The notes below the pieces were generated by a model. That model had not been told where the DNA came from and did not search any database. It saw only the letters and a program-made list of their open reading frames with translations. Position numbers and translations under genes: made by a program. DNA of 64,000 nucleotides from Inonotus obliquus (taxonomy: Eukaryota; Basidiomycota; Agaricomycetes; Hymenochaetales; Hymenochaetaceae): assembly GCA_032164295.1 (NCBI GenBank), contig JAJHTX010000012.1:1426001-1490000 (forward strand). The letters run 5' to 3'. Within the stretch, counting starts at the first letter, position 1. The number at the start of each line of letters is the position of its first letter. Below, one piece after another: positions 1 through 11,890 of the stretch.

Positions 1-534
1 AGCTGTCAACGCGAACGGGACCGTCAAGCCATCTGAAAGCCCAATGATTCTGAAAGCAAAGAAATTTTAAAAAAGGTTTAGCCAGACAGGTTACACATTA
101 CGCAGAATCAAAGGGAGCAGAAGGAAGAATTCATTAGACCCAGGCTTCCATATGTAATGTAAGCAGCTATCAAATTTCCCGAAGTCACTCGCCAGCATAA
201 AATCAGATGGATCACCAGTTTGAAAAAGGCAGCAGTGGGGATACCTCTAAAGTCGACACATTCATCCATAGCCAGCACATTATCCGTCCTCAAAGGGGAA
301 GAAAGGGGGGGGACGCCTTCAACAGCAATCTTCCACGGAGTGGCATCGAAATTAACCAATAAACAACACTCACACATCTCTCACAACATCCGGATCAACC
401 AAGCTACGATCATCGTCTCCCTTCAGCTCCTTACAACAAACTCCATCTCTCCTCGTATTATGCCTATCGCATTTCGCCAATAACGGCGCCTCCACCCCAT
501 CACCACTAATAATGCCATCCTCCTCACTCGCCAT
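1..534 (-). CDS. CCC1: Vacuolar iron transporter, CCC1/VIT1 family, 5' part only
   Basis: Partial gene; the window edge cuts it. Exon 1 (534..374) starts at the ATG of MASEEDG and ends in the conserved VDPDVVRDV. Exon 2 (49..1) continues IIGLSDGLTVPFALTA, the start of the first membrane segment of VIT1/CCC1 proteins. The split codon is GT|A, which closes in phase. Family members move Fe2+ or Mn2+ from cytosol into the vacuole in exchange for protons. The N-terminus carries a short His/Cys stretch (KCDRHN, CCKEL) often seen in fungal members. The intron is about 324 nt, long for this genome. The identification rests on the near-invariant IIGLSDGLTVPFALTAG block; everything after it lies outside the window. 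Confidence 0.88.
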
Positions 535-1634
535 TGCCCAAATCGGAGGCTGGCTTCCCGTAAGTGTATCTGAGGTTCCATTTTGTCGTCTTTCCTTACG
601 CGGGAGGGGAACGGAGGGAGCTGAGGAGGACATTGCGTCTCGCGAAGGAAAGGAATGAGAGAGATGGGTGGAGAAGCGGCAAGATCACTTTGAGGGTTGC
701 GCAGCGCGGCATGACCAATCTTATACGCCGATCATTCCGTGCATCACGTGAATGGATAATCCCAGCGAGCATTCGAGATCCAATCAACTGCATCATATTA
801 TGCTCGCTTTCATACAATTTTGAAGAGCCAATCGCGGTCTTTGAGTCGATCAAAGATATATGCTAATGCTAGTGGCGCTTTCCAGCTCAAAAGTATACTT
901 ATCTGTCAACTCCGAGGTAGAAACTTGAGATAACTCACTAGAGTCTAGATTGCTCATCCCTCTTGGCCCGCCTGTATGGGATTTGGGATAAGGGTTGACC
1001 CTTTGGCTACAATGATGTACCCTGGAAGCAAAATCTTCTCTCGACCCTGGAAATTGGAACCAACCTGATATCTCAATCCAGGCCCGGACCCTTATCATAC
1101 GCCTGTGAATGGACGTCGGGCATAAAATGTTGCTGATACATCCGGAGCGAAGCTTACATGGAAGTAAAGAGACAAGTGTCTTTGTAGTTCCGATTTGAAC
1201 TATGGGTAGACTTTAGTCGAAAGACTGTCAGTGTAAGTAAGGTACAGAATTGGTACAAAATTGGAAATTTTTGACGAGACCAAGAGTGCGGCCGATTTGG
1301 TCCGAACCATCCGAACTTCATGAGCTTAGGTAAAAACTCTATTTCTGTTCCGGGCGGCGGTCGCAATCCAAATTTCTTAGATACAAAAGAAAACATTCGG
1401 ATTTATACTCTCCACTTTATTTTATTCTACAAAATTCATACAAGATATAGTAGACGCATAGGACTGGAAGTATTTTTTGAGATAAAGGAGAAAGGAGAAG
1501 ACGAAAGCACTCAAGGTGCTCAAAATAATGGAGTAGAAGGTTGAAGGTAATCGAACCGCGAAATGTGAAGTGAGTGAAGATAAGATAAATAAGATCTCCA
1601 GACCCAGTGTACACGGACTCGTCTAGACAAGAAT
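535..1634. other. Intergenic region, no gene seen
   Basis: About 1.1 kb between the iron-transporter start and the stop of acetyl-CoA synthetase. Only short open frames in all six frames, none with a recognisable motif. It should contain the iron-transporter promoter and the 3' untranslated region of the synthetase. Confidence 0.6.
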
Positions 1635-4109
1635 TCACGCAGACGCTTCAGAAACCCTATTCTTGATTTGGTCAACAACGGACGGGTCCGCAAGCGTACT
1701 GAGGTCTCCGAGTTGATCACCCTCGCCAGCAACGATCTTACGCAATACACGGCGCATGATCTTGCCTGAACGAGTCTTCGGTAGGTCACCGACAACGTAC
1801 ACGCGTTTCGGGGCTGCGAACGGACCGATGACTTTGCGTACCTGGAGCGTCAACTCGCGACCGAGGACACCATTGTTGTCACCTGAAGGTACAACGTAGT
1901 CCGGCTTGAGGGTAACGAAAGCGTGGACGGCTTGACCAGTGAGTTCGTCTGCTGTACCGATAACGGCTGTCTCCGCGACACCAGCGTGCAGGATGAGCGC
2001 ACTCTCGATTTCAGCTGTTGAGAGACGGTGACCTGAGACGTTGATGACATCATCAACACGGCCCTTGATCCAGATGTAGCCATCCTTATCGCGTGCGGCA
2101 CCGTCACCAGTGTAGAAGAACCCTGGATATGGCTTCATGTAAGTCTCGAGGTATCGCTTGTGGTCACCGTAGATGGTGCGAGCAATGGACGGCCACGGGT
2201 TCTTGAGCACGAGTACACCTTCAACACCATTACCCTCAAGAACCTGACCAGTCGTAGGGTCCAAGATCACTGGTTCGATGCCAAAGAATGGCACGGTAGC
2301 GGAACCAGGCTTCGTTTCGATGGCGCCGGGGAATGGAGTAATGACAATCGATCCGGTCTCGGTCTGCCAGAAAGTATCGACGATAGCGCATTGCTCCTTT
2401 CCGACGAATTCGTGGTACCAATACCAAGCCTCGGGGTTGATGGGTTCACCGACCGAACCTAGTACTCGCAGCGAGGACAAATCGTAACCCGTGACATGCT
2501 GGTGGCCGAGCCGGCGGAGCAAGCGAATTGCAGTTGGGGCACTGTAGAAGTGCGTGATCTTGTACTTCTCGACATACTGCCAGTAACGTGAGGGAGTAGG
2601 GTACACTGGCGTTGACTCGAATACAGTAGTAGTGACACCGTTCGCTAAGGGACCGTAGACGATGTACGAGTGACCAGTAATCCAGCCAACATCGGCCATA
2701 CAAGCAAACCTATCGTCCTCGTGGATGTCGAAAACGTACTTGAACGTTACCGCGGCTGAAAGCAAATAACCAGCAGTCGTGTGGAGGACACCTTTAGGCT
2801 TCCCGGTCGATCCGGATGTCTAGTTTAATACTTAGTAACCTAAATAAGGCCCAAAATGAAGCACGTTACGTACATAGAGAATAAATAGAGGATCCTCAGA
2901 TGCCATAACCTCAGGAGCAACGTAAGGCTTGACCTTAGCGGCCTCCTCGTGCCACCACTTGTCGCGCCCCTCAGTCCAAGGGATTTCCCTACCCGTACGT
3001 TTAAGAACGAGCACATGCTCAACAAAGGGGCACTCCTTCAGCGCAGCATCAACGATGGCCTTCGTGGCAATCGTCTTTCCGCCACGGCGACCTTCGTCAG
3101 TCGTGATAAGCACTCGAGAGTTGCAGTCCTGGACGCGATCACGAAGGGATTCGGCAGAGAAGCCGGCGAAGACGACTGAATGTACAGCACCGATACGAGC
3201 GCAAGCAAGGAAAGCTGCCGTTGCGTGCCATGTCATCGGAAGGTAGATCGAAACGGTATCGCCCTTCTTGATGCCGAAAGATTTCAGGACATTGGCAACG
3301 CGGCAGACCTCACGGAATAGCTCTCCGTAAGATACAGTGTAGCCTTCACCCGGCTCATCTGCTTCGTAGATGATAGCTATCTTATCCGGATTCTTGAACG
3401 CCCATCGATCGACGCAGTTATAGCAAGCATTCAGACCACCCTCGGGAAACCAGGCGATATCTCCGTTCTGGAAGCCGCCAGAGCGAACGGTCTTGAACGG
3501 TCTGTCCCAGTACAAAGTTTCCTGGGCGATCTACGGAAAAACAAATGAAACGGGTCAGCTTCAAAGTCCACGGAAGAAGCAGAGTAATAAATTCTAAAAG
3601 ACTTCGGTAGCAACGCAACGCAAATCCGTCACGTCACAGAAGTCGAAGTTGCCATCATGATGCGGGGGTGGGGAAAGGGAGCCAAGAAAAAGAACAGAAG
3701 GGATCCAAAATGAACCCTGACAAAATTGATCGAAATGTAAATACACCACGTGCACGATGACGACCCCGTCTCTGCGGGGCAAGATGAAAGCAGAAATGGT
3801 CTAAAAAGTCATGACGCATCAAATGCTTGGACGACGTAAAGTAGCGGTCTCTTCCGTTTAATTCCGTAATATTCCTCCCTTGTCGGCTTTGTCGCGCAAA
3901 GTAGACGACCACGAAGAGAGTTTGATGCAGCATTAAACAATGCTCACCTTTCCCCACCATTCATCTGAGCCCTCTCCGACAGTCTTGGCATGGTGTTCTT
4001 CATAGTCTTTCCTGGAAGGGCCGACATGAGGTTTCTTCTGACCCTCGCGCATACGGGGCGCGATAGGGTAAATTGGGGCAAGCTCATGATCTTCAAATAC
4101 GATCGACAT
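1635..4109 (-). CDS. ACS1: Acetyl-CoA synthetase (acetate--CoA ligase), complete
   Basis: Makes acetyl-CoA from acetate, ATP and CoA through an acetyl-adenylate. Three exons, about 4109..3948, 3530..2874 and 2819..1635, close in phase and give about 667 residues, the usual length. Exon 1 (54 codons) has the N-terminal cap ending [10 protein letters not shown]. Exon 2 holds [26 protein letters not shown] and [15 protein letters not shown]. The P-loop/A3 motif [11 protein letters not shown] is split exactly at intron 2, which is 54 nt. Exon 3 carries VGWITGH, the WQTETG adenylation motif, [20 protein letters not shown] and near the end [10 protein letters not shown] with the catalytic, acetylation-prone lysine. 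The start was chosen because it gives the conserved cap. Intron 1 is about 417 nt, much longer than others here. Orthologues are facA/acuA in Ascomycota. Confidence 0.96.
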
Positions 4110-6382
4110 GATGCCTGAATGGGAGATACAAAGGCGATAAACCGAGAGACAGAGAGGTTACGAGAAGAGGAAGAGAAACAGGAGAGGGCGAAAGGATGGG
4201 AGTTGAATGATGATGCGAACTGTTTATATGCAGAAGAGACACGGCAATTCAAGTTCCATTGAACCCCGATCACGGGACCTCTCTTCCTTTTCCGGTGTAT
4301 GTTCATCTTATTGGGGTCTTTAGGGTTTCGAACATCGTAATCTTATATTTAACTTTGACAGTTCACTCGTGCCCTATCACATCCACCATCACCCACCATC
4401 CTTGCCGTGGAGAAAGAGCGGCATACGCGTCCAGCGCGTCGCTAATGCTCTCCCCCTTCGTCGTTTACCTCTCTCTACTCCAATGAACAACTGTATTTTA
4501 CAAAGGTGGTGACTGATTCAGATCTCGATCTTATTCTTGGCACCCCTCGCCCAGTGCGGGGTAGAATGGTCATGCGCGACTCCCCCACACAAACGGATTT
4601 CCGTCCAAGAAACAACGGAAGGTACAGGAATTCGTCTCGAACACATCACGTATTGATAGCACCCGTAACGGCGCGCTCCGATGCATCCTAAGTGGCTGGG
4701 GTAATAAAGGTTGCTGCCGACGGTTGTCCGCAGAGAAGGAGCATAGGCGGATGAATATGCCGTCCTGCATAATGACAAGTTCCGACATCCGAAAGAAGAG
4801 CTGGCTTCGCTCAGCGCCGCCTTGGTATGAAACACATGAACATCATACATGGTTAAAGAACGTCCGAAAGTTACGATTGTATCAAGGAATGATACGGACA
4901 GAGGAGATGGCGACCTGGAGGGGATATGGATTGGGTGTGGAATAGGATTGGCTTACGTCGTTATCATCGGAATTTGGAAAAGGCACAGACAAAACAGGAA
5001 GCCTAGCCCACCCGATGGCACGCACACCACACACTTTACAACTTCCGACATGCTCCGACCAATGATCGCGTTTGAAATTTCCTTCGTTCAGACCAGACCA
5101 TATGGAACCCCGTCATAAGAACTTCAAACAACCCTCCTGCCTAGCACGACACCGGCGACAATGAGCTGGACTGTTGTTCAGGAATGAGGATTTGCCCGTT
5201 AGTCATGCGTGTCATGGAATTTTGGTCAGGTCCGAGCACTGTTGAAACGGACCATCCGAGTCGGATCTTCGGGACTCTCGACAGGGCAAAACATTCAAGA
5301 ACCGCCTTTGACGGCTTCCGATAAGCCTGGCCTGGTTTGAAATACGACCTATTGTATGGCCTAGCCTTAGCCTTAGCCTTCTGAGGCCTAAATCGGTCTT
5401 CACCTCGAATTCCGATCAAGAAGACTCTTCTTCCGTGACTTTTGCACGTGTTGTGACAAAGCGCGAATGGACTTCGTCCGATTTATACCGGAACCCGTCA
5501 CCGTTCGTACTTCTTTTCACCGCACGTTTAAGGTTGAATGGAAGGCCACATAGGACCGATTTGCGTGCGTGCATCATCGGAGATGCCGTAGTCGACTATA
5601 ATTAGCCAACCAACCAGCCGTCGAGCCTTACTCGTCGGTTACCTAAGATCCACGTAAGACTGAACAATCCTCCGTCGATTGGAACCAGAATAAAAAAAGA
5701 CGGCAAGTGCAACTTCGCTTCTCCTCCGAAAGTCGTGCGAGTCGACTCGGGTTGCATACGCATACATACATACTTACTAACCTTATGGGAATTAATACAG
5801 TCTTCTCACGTGGAAACCCAGGACACCTGTCTTCGAAATCATTCAACGACCTACCACGGGCACGTCGTACTCGCCGTCAGTTTCAGCTATCGCGCTTTCG
5901 CGAGGACATTGGAAAACTTTCCGCTTGTCCGTTCTTATCTTTCAGGCCAAAAAACTATTTTCTGACAACCGTGAGATGTGCTTGGCCACCGGCACTCTTG
6001 CGATTTGTCTCAAGGTCCACGGAGTGCGTAAAATTTCTTCGTTTCTTGCTCATCTTTCTCATGAAAGTGGTAAGCTATCAATTTAGGTCCGGTGGTGGCA
6101 TGACTACACGTGATGCAAGCTATAGTTGATGAGCAATCAGTGGAACTATCGAGGGTTCTCAATCCTTGAGGCTACGCTGTGATCATGGAAGATATCAGGA
6201 TTATAGAAGCTACTGTGGCAACATGGTCGTTATTTCGGTGAGAAAGACGCAGTGCCAGCCCGTGTCTTGTTCGAATGCCGTTATACGTTGGTCACCGCTC
6301 CCTCCGCCAACTTGACAGTGTTCCGCGTTCCGCGTTCATGGCCGTCACCTCCTAGCCATATCGATAGCCAAAATCTCCTCGC
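4110..6382. other. Intergenic region, no convincing gene
   Basis: 2.3 kb upstream of the acetyl-CoA synthetase start. The open frames (for example around 4506-5118 and 5707-6129) are short, overlap on both strands, lack motifs and do not chain through splice sites. A few CCTTAG short repeats lie near 5365. It holds the synthetase promoter. Confidence 0.5.
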
Positions 6383-6972
6383 CTAGGCTACTCTGTTCAC
6401 GTTCAGACTTTTTGCAAAGTCAATTTCGTCTTGATACGATATGACAGAACGAAAACTCGGCCAGTCTTCATCATCACTACTCAACTCCCCATCCTTGTCC
6501 TCGTATTCCCCCCTGACACCACAATCACAATACCACTTTGGTTTAGCACCTTTTGGAAGCTCCATGGCTTCCCTTACTTTATCAATATCTTCTTCCGTGA
6601 ATTCAAGTCCGTCAAGTCTTTTACGTCCGTCATCTTCTAGGAAAAAGAGGATTGAGCTGCATCTGTCACGTATGTGGACCAATTTTTGGTGGAATGGGAC
6701 GCGTGTGATTGCGCAGACGAAGGAATCTGCGCGATCGAGGGCACACCAATCTAGTTTCCAGTCGAAGCCGTGTTTTTCTTTGATACGACGGGCGTGACTG
6801 CGTTTGAGGTGGAAGCCATATACCCAGCGTTCACTACGACAACGACAGGTGCGACAACATTGTCAGATCCCTTTCCAGTATGCGGTGAAGTAATACAACT
6901 CTTTACTTACTTTTTACAAGCCAACTGTGGACGTCTCGTTCCTCCTTGGATACCATGAATATCGTTCGACAT
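6383..6972 (-). CDS. Small acidic protein of a local tandem family, copy 1
   Basis: Two exons, 6972..6911 and 6833..6383, joined by a phase-2 intron; about 170 residues. I do not recognise the family. It shares with the copies at 11891 and 13294 the block WVYGFHLK soon after the intron, a middle segment ending in a short hydrophobic run (SSILFFLEDDG, matching SFLECFDKK), a helix with EEDIDKVREAM (matching NDQIEIIRDLM), LPKGAKPKWYC (matching LPKGRQPKWYR) and then an acidic tail rich in E, D and S. It is the most divergent copy and has an extra 22-residue C-terminal extension. No signal peptide or membrane segment. The first ATG with a short first exon like the other copies was chosen; upstream coding without an ATG also exists in frame. 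Confidence 0.6.
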
Positions 6973-7685
6973 TACGTTAGGTTCTACCCAAGTCGAAAAA
7001 TTGTCCGTGATGGAGATGGTACGTGTAAGAGAGAAAGGTGTGGTTGTGTGGCCCGACCGAAGCACCGCATCTCGTGATTTATCTGGCCCTGAACGGGACG
7101 CGTTATTTGGATGTGTTTGGTGTTTGGGCCATAGAAGATCTCCGTTGAGACCTTTTTGAAGGTAGGATACATCGTAAATTGGACTCGTAACATTGGCCAC
7201 ATCTCGGACTGTGCTTCACTACTTTTCGTGGGAGGTGAGTGAGAATGTAAAAAAACGAATGAGTAGATCGGAACTGTTCACAAGTTGGTCGTCGTGGGTA
7301 TTATTGATCCGTGTGCACCAGTACTTTACGGGTGCGATCCGTCCAATACGTAGATTTGACGGACTGGTCATATAGGGCATAGCGTGTAAATTCCGCATGC
7401 CAATTGAGCAGCGTATGCATTTGGTGAGTTTATCAGGCGAGTCACTGATCAAGCCTCTGTTACCGATCGTTGTTAGTCCCTGGAGTCCACATAGAACTCT
7501 TCCTCCACTTACGATCCCGCTAAGGAATCCGATTCGTCCGTTCTGTGATGAGATTTTGCTTCCTGAGTTGCGAAAGGACTTAGCTCAGTAGTTGCGGTGA
7601 TAACTCGGAAGGCGCTCTTCCCGCGATATCTGAACGAACAGGTCCGGATGGTAAGAGAGCTATGAATGGGATGGAACCGGCAGTA
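6973..7685. other. Intergenic region upstream of family copy 1
   Basis: No gene seen. An open minus frame runs back from the copy-1 start to about 7200 but begins without an ATG; I treat it as upstream leader. Confidence 0.4.
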
Positions 7686-8060
7686 AACTTGAGTTCGCGA
7701 ATATCAATAGCCGTTAGACTTCGCCGCTCATCGGATAATCATGAATGCTCAGCGGCACAGTGGATTCATAATTTGCGAACATGACTGACCCGGAAACGTC
7801 ACTACTCTTGCTTCCGCGTATGGTGAGAGCTGCAGCATCATCGGATTTTGCGAGCCGGGAGCCGAAATAGCAACCATGTGCAACTTTCCCGCCTCCGAGT
7901 CTCATAGTAGTTGCCATTGTCGTTCATGTAAAGTTGGATCAGAGGAGAGACTTTGTGAGGAGGTGAGTCAAGAGGTCGCGCCAACTTCAGTTGGACAAAT
8001 GGTAAGCAAGATGCTGAATACCAGAACGGAAGCGGAGCATGTATCATTCGTTCTGTGCAC
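7686..8060. repeat. Long direct repeat, copy R1
   Basis: Starts with a block like AACTTGAGTTCGCGAATATC and is clearly similar, with substitutions and small indels, to segments beginning near 11205 (R2) and 12566 (R3). Best conserved is the stretch at 7880-7990, including TCTCATAGTAGTTG and AGAGGTCGCGCCAACTTCAG. Open frames exist on both strands in some copies but are not preserved in all three, so coding is unproven. It is probably part of the unit that was duplicated with the small acidic protein genes. Confidence 0.75.
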
Positions 8061-8269
8061 AAACTATCAGCTTCAGTCACAGATTGGTAAAATCACATTC
8101 AACTTGAATGAACAAGCGTTATCATCAGTGCCGCGGCCACCATCGATTAGATGCAGTTTGTATTGACTGGCTCGCTTAAGCTCGCAATTGCTGGGTTTTC
8201 TCTGCACCACGTCTCACTGCCACTTCTGTTGCCAACGTAACTCAAAGCAGGTCGACAGGGTTTCTCCAC

Positions 8270-9170
8270 TGTTAAGTCTGATTATGACTCGAGCACCGAG
8301 CATAAGATGCCGGAATGACAGGGAATTCGTAGATGGCACCTACAGTGGCACAAACAGCATCAAAGAGCCCGATCGGAGGTGAGAACGTGGGGTTAAGAAC
8401 AACAACAGAGGATAGACGGATGAGAATCATCATTCCAAAGGCCCAAACGTCACTCTTGCGATACCAGACTGAAAGATCAACTCTGGTGCATCCCATCATA
8501 TGCTTCCGAACGATATTGCCAACATTCGCGGCTGCGAGTGTGGCAGTAACCTCATCCAGCAGCTTTCTCCATCCAAAGTCGGCGATTCTTGGCTCACAAC
8601 CCATGTCAATAGTAACGATCTGCTATAGGTCGTACAACATGAGCACTATCATGGTACACTTGGAATACAACGAACTCTCACCATTCAGGTCATTTTGTTC
8701 TACATCATGAGGCTCGCAGAATCCATTTGCCATGCCAGTAAGCTAGTAGCGTGAGTTATACAATGAGCACGGCGCCCATACGTGAAACAAAAGCTTACCA
8801 CATGAATATGCTCCGAAATGTTCTGCTTCTCTAGATAATCTCGGGTAGTGTCATGGGCATCCAAGGAGACATGGGGCTAGCGAGTCGACTACCTCGGCTG
8901 AACCAGAGAGTAAGTCCGAGCAACGGAAGAACATTGGGGCGATGTGGAGTCGACCATGCAATGATGCACGCATCTCCCTAATAGGACGCTCTCCGACGCT
9001 GAAGTAGTCAAAGGAAATCAATATTGAAGTGGGTGTCTGAAAGAAGCTTCATTTCGCGGACCCGCACGCTCTTGCACTCGCCATCGTAAATTAAAAGGCG
9101 GGCGGCTTCAAGTTTGCGGCGAACCTTTTTGCTCCTCGGGAATTTGGACTAGATTTCTTCAAGAAGGAGA
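8270..9170 (-). pseudogene. Decayed protein kinase gene
   Basis: Read on the minus strand, pieces of a Ser/Thr/Tyr-like kinase appear in the right order but in different frames and with stops: VRVREMKLLSD near 9080, HRPNVLPLLGLTLWFSRG near 8940 (the N-lobe strands), SPMSPWMPM near 8870 (hinge), LEKQNISEHIHV near 8820, LTGMANG near 8740, PRIADFGWRKLLDE near 8580 (DFG motif) and KSDVWAFGMMIL near 8440. The set matches kinases expanded in Agaricomycetes. The HRD catalytic loop and the APE motif are missing or unreadable. It lies between repeat R1 and family copy 2. Confidence 0.7.
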
Positions 9171-9389
9171 AGGTGCAAGTATCCTATTCACGGGCACATA
9201 CTCAGTAATTGACTGCGGTGGACGAAATGCGGTTTCAGTTCATCAAAAATACACGTTATAAATTTCAATACTTCATTACAACTATTCCGTCGTTGCTGAA
9301 CTACATTCAAATAACTGGGGACCAGCGAAACAACAGTACTAGTACTAGCAATGATTCTTAGTACTAGTGGGATGCGAACTCCATTCTGA

Positions 9390-9943
9390 TCAGTTTGCGG
9401 TAGATTTCGGTTTCTTCCATCCCTCGATTTCCTCATCCTCACTGGTAACTTCTCCTTCATCCTCATCCTCATCAACTCTGTACCATTTCGGCTGACGGCC
9501 CTCCGGTAGCATCATACGTTTGCGTATAATTTCGATCTGGTCGTTGGTGGCTTTTAGTTCCTCCAAGCTCTTCTTGTCGAAACACTCCAGAAAGGAGATG
9601 ATCGTAGCCCTCTTTTCACGATGTTGAACTCGTTTCCAGGAGATCTTGAATCCATTTCCTCCTTTATACCATTGCCAAATGAAGTTCTGGACACCTTCCG
9701 TCGTAATCTCTGAGCCGTCAGGCCGATCCAGCACAAGTGGTAATCTATTTTGAGTTGCGATTTTTATCATCTGTTTCCTCTTTAGATGAAACCCGTATAC
9801 CCAAGTCTCCCTCTGCTAGTGGTACCACTGGCATCTGTAAAGGTAATTAGTTCGTCCGGTACAAGGGATTATAATTGTCAAGTGCCATAACATCCTAACC
9901 TGGTCTCAGAGAGTTCAACATCTTTGACAGCACTCTCCGCCAT
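9390..9943 (-). pseudogene. Small acidic protein family, copy 2, apparently broken
   Basis: Closely related to the copies at 11891 and 13294. Exon 1 (9943..about 9900, MAESAVKDVELSETR) ends at a GTTAGG donor instead of GTAAGG. In exon 2 an insertion between the acceptor and ETWVYGFHLK puts a TAG in frame, and the other nearby acceptors give the wrong frame. The rest of exon 2 is open to the stop at 9390 and keeps QNRLPLVLDRP, GVQNFIWQWYKGGNG, IISFLECFDKK, TNDQIEIIRKRMMLP, GRQPKWYRV and the acidic tail. It could still be translated from an internal ATG at 9770 as a shorter protein. Confidence 0.65.
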
Positions 9944-10087
9944 TGGCAGGGCTTTGTTTGTAATTGCGAGGCGGTAATAGACGTGTGGATGATGATGTGC
10001 GAGATATGCGAGAGTCGATAATGACCGAGGAAGTGAAGTACGCCTTTTATAGCCAAAATTATGAGTTTGGGTCACATGTTTCAATTA

Positions 10088-11169
10088 CAGGGAAATTCAT
10101 AAAAATCTGGACACGTGCCAAATTGCCATTTTCGGCCCCTTCAGTACCTCAGAACACAAAATAAATCATATCTCACTCAATTCTTGACCGTTTCGCGTCA
10201 TCTAAGTTGCTAAATTCATGCCCCGATCGTGCCGTCCGAAATATAACAAACCCGAGCAAAATAGGGCAAGAATTGACCCCAAAATGGCGCAAAATGTCGT
10301 TTTTTCATGTATTCCTCATGTACATTTTTTCCTGCACTCAATTCTGGGTCTGCAGAACCCACAAATGTCTCAGAATGCTCAGATGGAATAACTGTGAATT
10401 TAGGGCCTGAATTTGAGATGTATTTGAAGGTGTATGTGCCAGTCTGGGGGCATGCCTGGAAGGCAGAACTGCCCCCTCATCCCTCAAGCTCCCCATGCCC
10501 TAGAAAAAATATCTGAAGCCAAATTCATACATGAAAATTCATTCCAGGCCTATTGAAAGTGATCTGAGTACTTCTCATGTCTGCTATGAGGATTGGTGCA
10601 TTGTTTGAGGTGGGGGAGACAGGGCATATGCACCATGCTTCCCTGCCTTTCCCCAGCTTCCCAACATATCCATTTGATCTGGGAAAGGCTCAGATACATT
10701 TAAATATACTCTAAACAAGTTTCTATGCATGAATTTGGCTTCAGATATTTTTTCTAGGGCATGGGGAGCTTGAGGGATGAGGGGGGATTTCTGCCTTCCA
10801 GGAATGCCCCCAGACTGGCACATACACCTTCAAATTCATCTCAAATGCAGGCCCTAAATTCACAGTTAGTCCATCTGAGCATTCTGAGACACTTTTGGGT
10901 TCTGCAGACCCAGAATTGAGTGCAGGAAAAAATGTACATGAGGAATACATGAAAAAACGACATTTTGCGCCATTTTGGGGTCAATTCTTGCCCGATTTTG
11001 CTCGGGTTTGTTACATTTCGGACGGCACGATCGGGGCATGAATTTAGCAACTTAGATGACGCGAAACGGTCAAGAATTGAGTGAGATATGATTTATTTTG
11101 TGTTCTGAGGTACTGAAGGGGCCGAAAATGGCAATTTGGCACGTGTCCAGATTTTTATGAATTTCCCTG
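10088..11169. mobile_element. Fold-back (long inverted repeat) DNA transposon, TA-flanked
   Basis: The left end reads TA-CAGGGAAATTCATAAAAAT and the right end is its reverse complement followed by TA, so the element is 1,082 bp with TA target duplication as in Tc1/mariner-like elements. The arms are about 450 bp each (10088-10540 and 10722-11169), nearly identical, with a loop of about 180 bp. No transposase is encoded; open frames in the arms are mirror images of one another. It sits exactly in the spacer between two tandem units, and flanking sequence matches the uninterrupted spacers at 12550 and 13940. It therefore came in after the tandem duplication. Confidence 0.9.
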
Positions 11170-11194
11170 TAATCGAAGGAGAGAATTTGATGGG

Positions 11195-11720
11195 ATGTAA
11201 ACCTGCGGTTCGCGAATATCAATAGTTTCAGCCGCATCCCTTTACCACACATTGCGTAATCGCAAATGCTCAGCAGCACGGCGGATCCAGAATTTGCGAC
11301 AATGGACCCGGAAGTGTACTATTCTTACTTCTGCGTGTGTTGCAGCACTATCGGACTTTGCGAGCCGAGTGTCGAGAAAACCAATCATGTGTAACTCTTC
11401 TACCTCCGAGTCTCATAGTAGTTGTCATTGTCGTTCATGTCAAGCCGGACCAGACCCAGGGGAGTAACTTTCTAAGATGAGTCGAGAGGTCGAACCAACT
11501 TCAGTTAGACAAATGGTGAGGAAGGTCAGAAAACGAACAGAAGGACGACACGTCAAATTATTTGCTCATGTTTATCTCGACTCTCCTTTTTGTTGTAGCA
11601 TTTCAATCAACGGTCCGGATAGTGCATCTCTACAAGCAGCAAACAAGTGAATTTTTCAAACAGCCGTTGCTAGTGTTCAGAGGAATGTGATGCAACGTAG
11701 GAGAATTACTCTGCGCATCC
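11195..11720. repeat. Long direct repeat, copy R2
   Basis: Similar to R1 (7686) and especially to R3 (12560). The R2/R3 similarity extends further right through AATCAACGGTCCGGATAGTG and GTGTTCAGAGGAATGTGATG to about 11705, matching 12890-13105. A frame that is open in R3 is broken in R2 by a small indel. Confidence 0.8.
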
Positions 11721-11890
11721 GCTGGCAGAAATGTGGATTCCAGGATTGCGCTACGTGTTCCATCCATCAATACCAGACTTCATATTCTTAATTCTCTAGT
11801 ATTCAAACAACTATTCTGACATCGATAGTCGGCGGTAGACAGCCTAGAACTAGCAAAGCAGCCTATGAGAAGTGGTCACTATTTTGGTCA

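Noticed and set aside
1545..1560. A GGTTCGATTACC-like tRNA B-box on the minus strand
   Set aside because: No A-box at the right distance and no acceptor-stem pairing.
10207..11050. Pairs of nearly identical open frames on opposite strands between 10.2 and 11.05 kb
   Set aside because: They are the two arms of the fold-back element read in opposite directions; no transposase or other motif.
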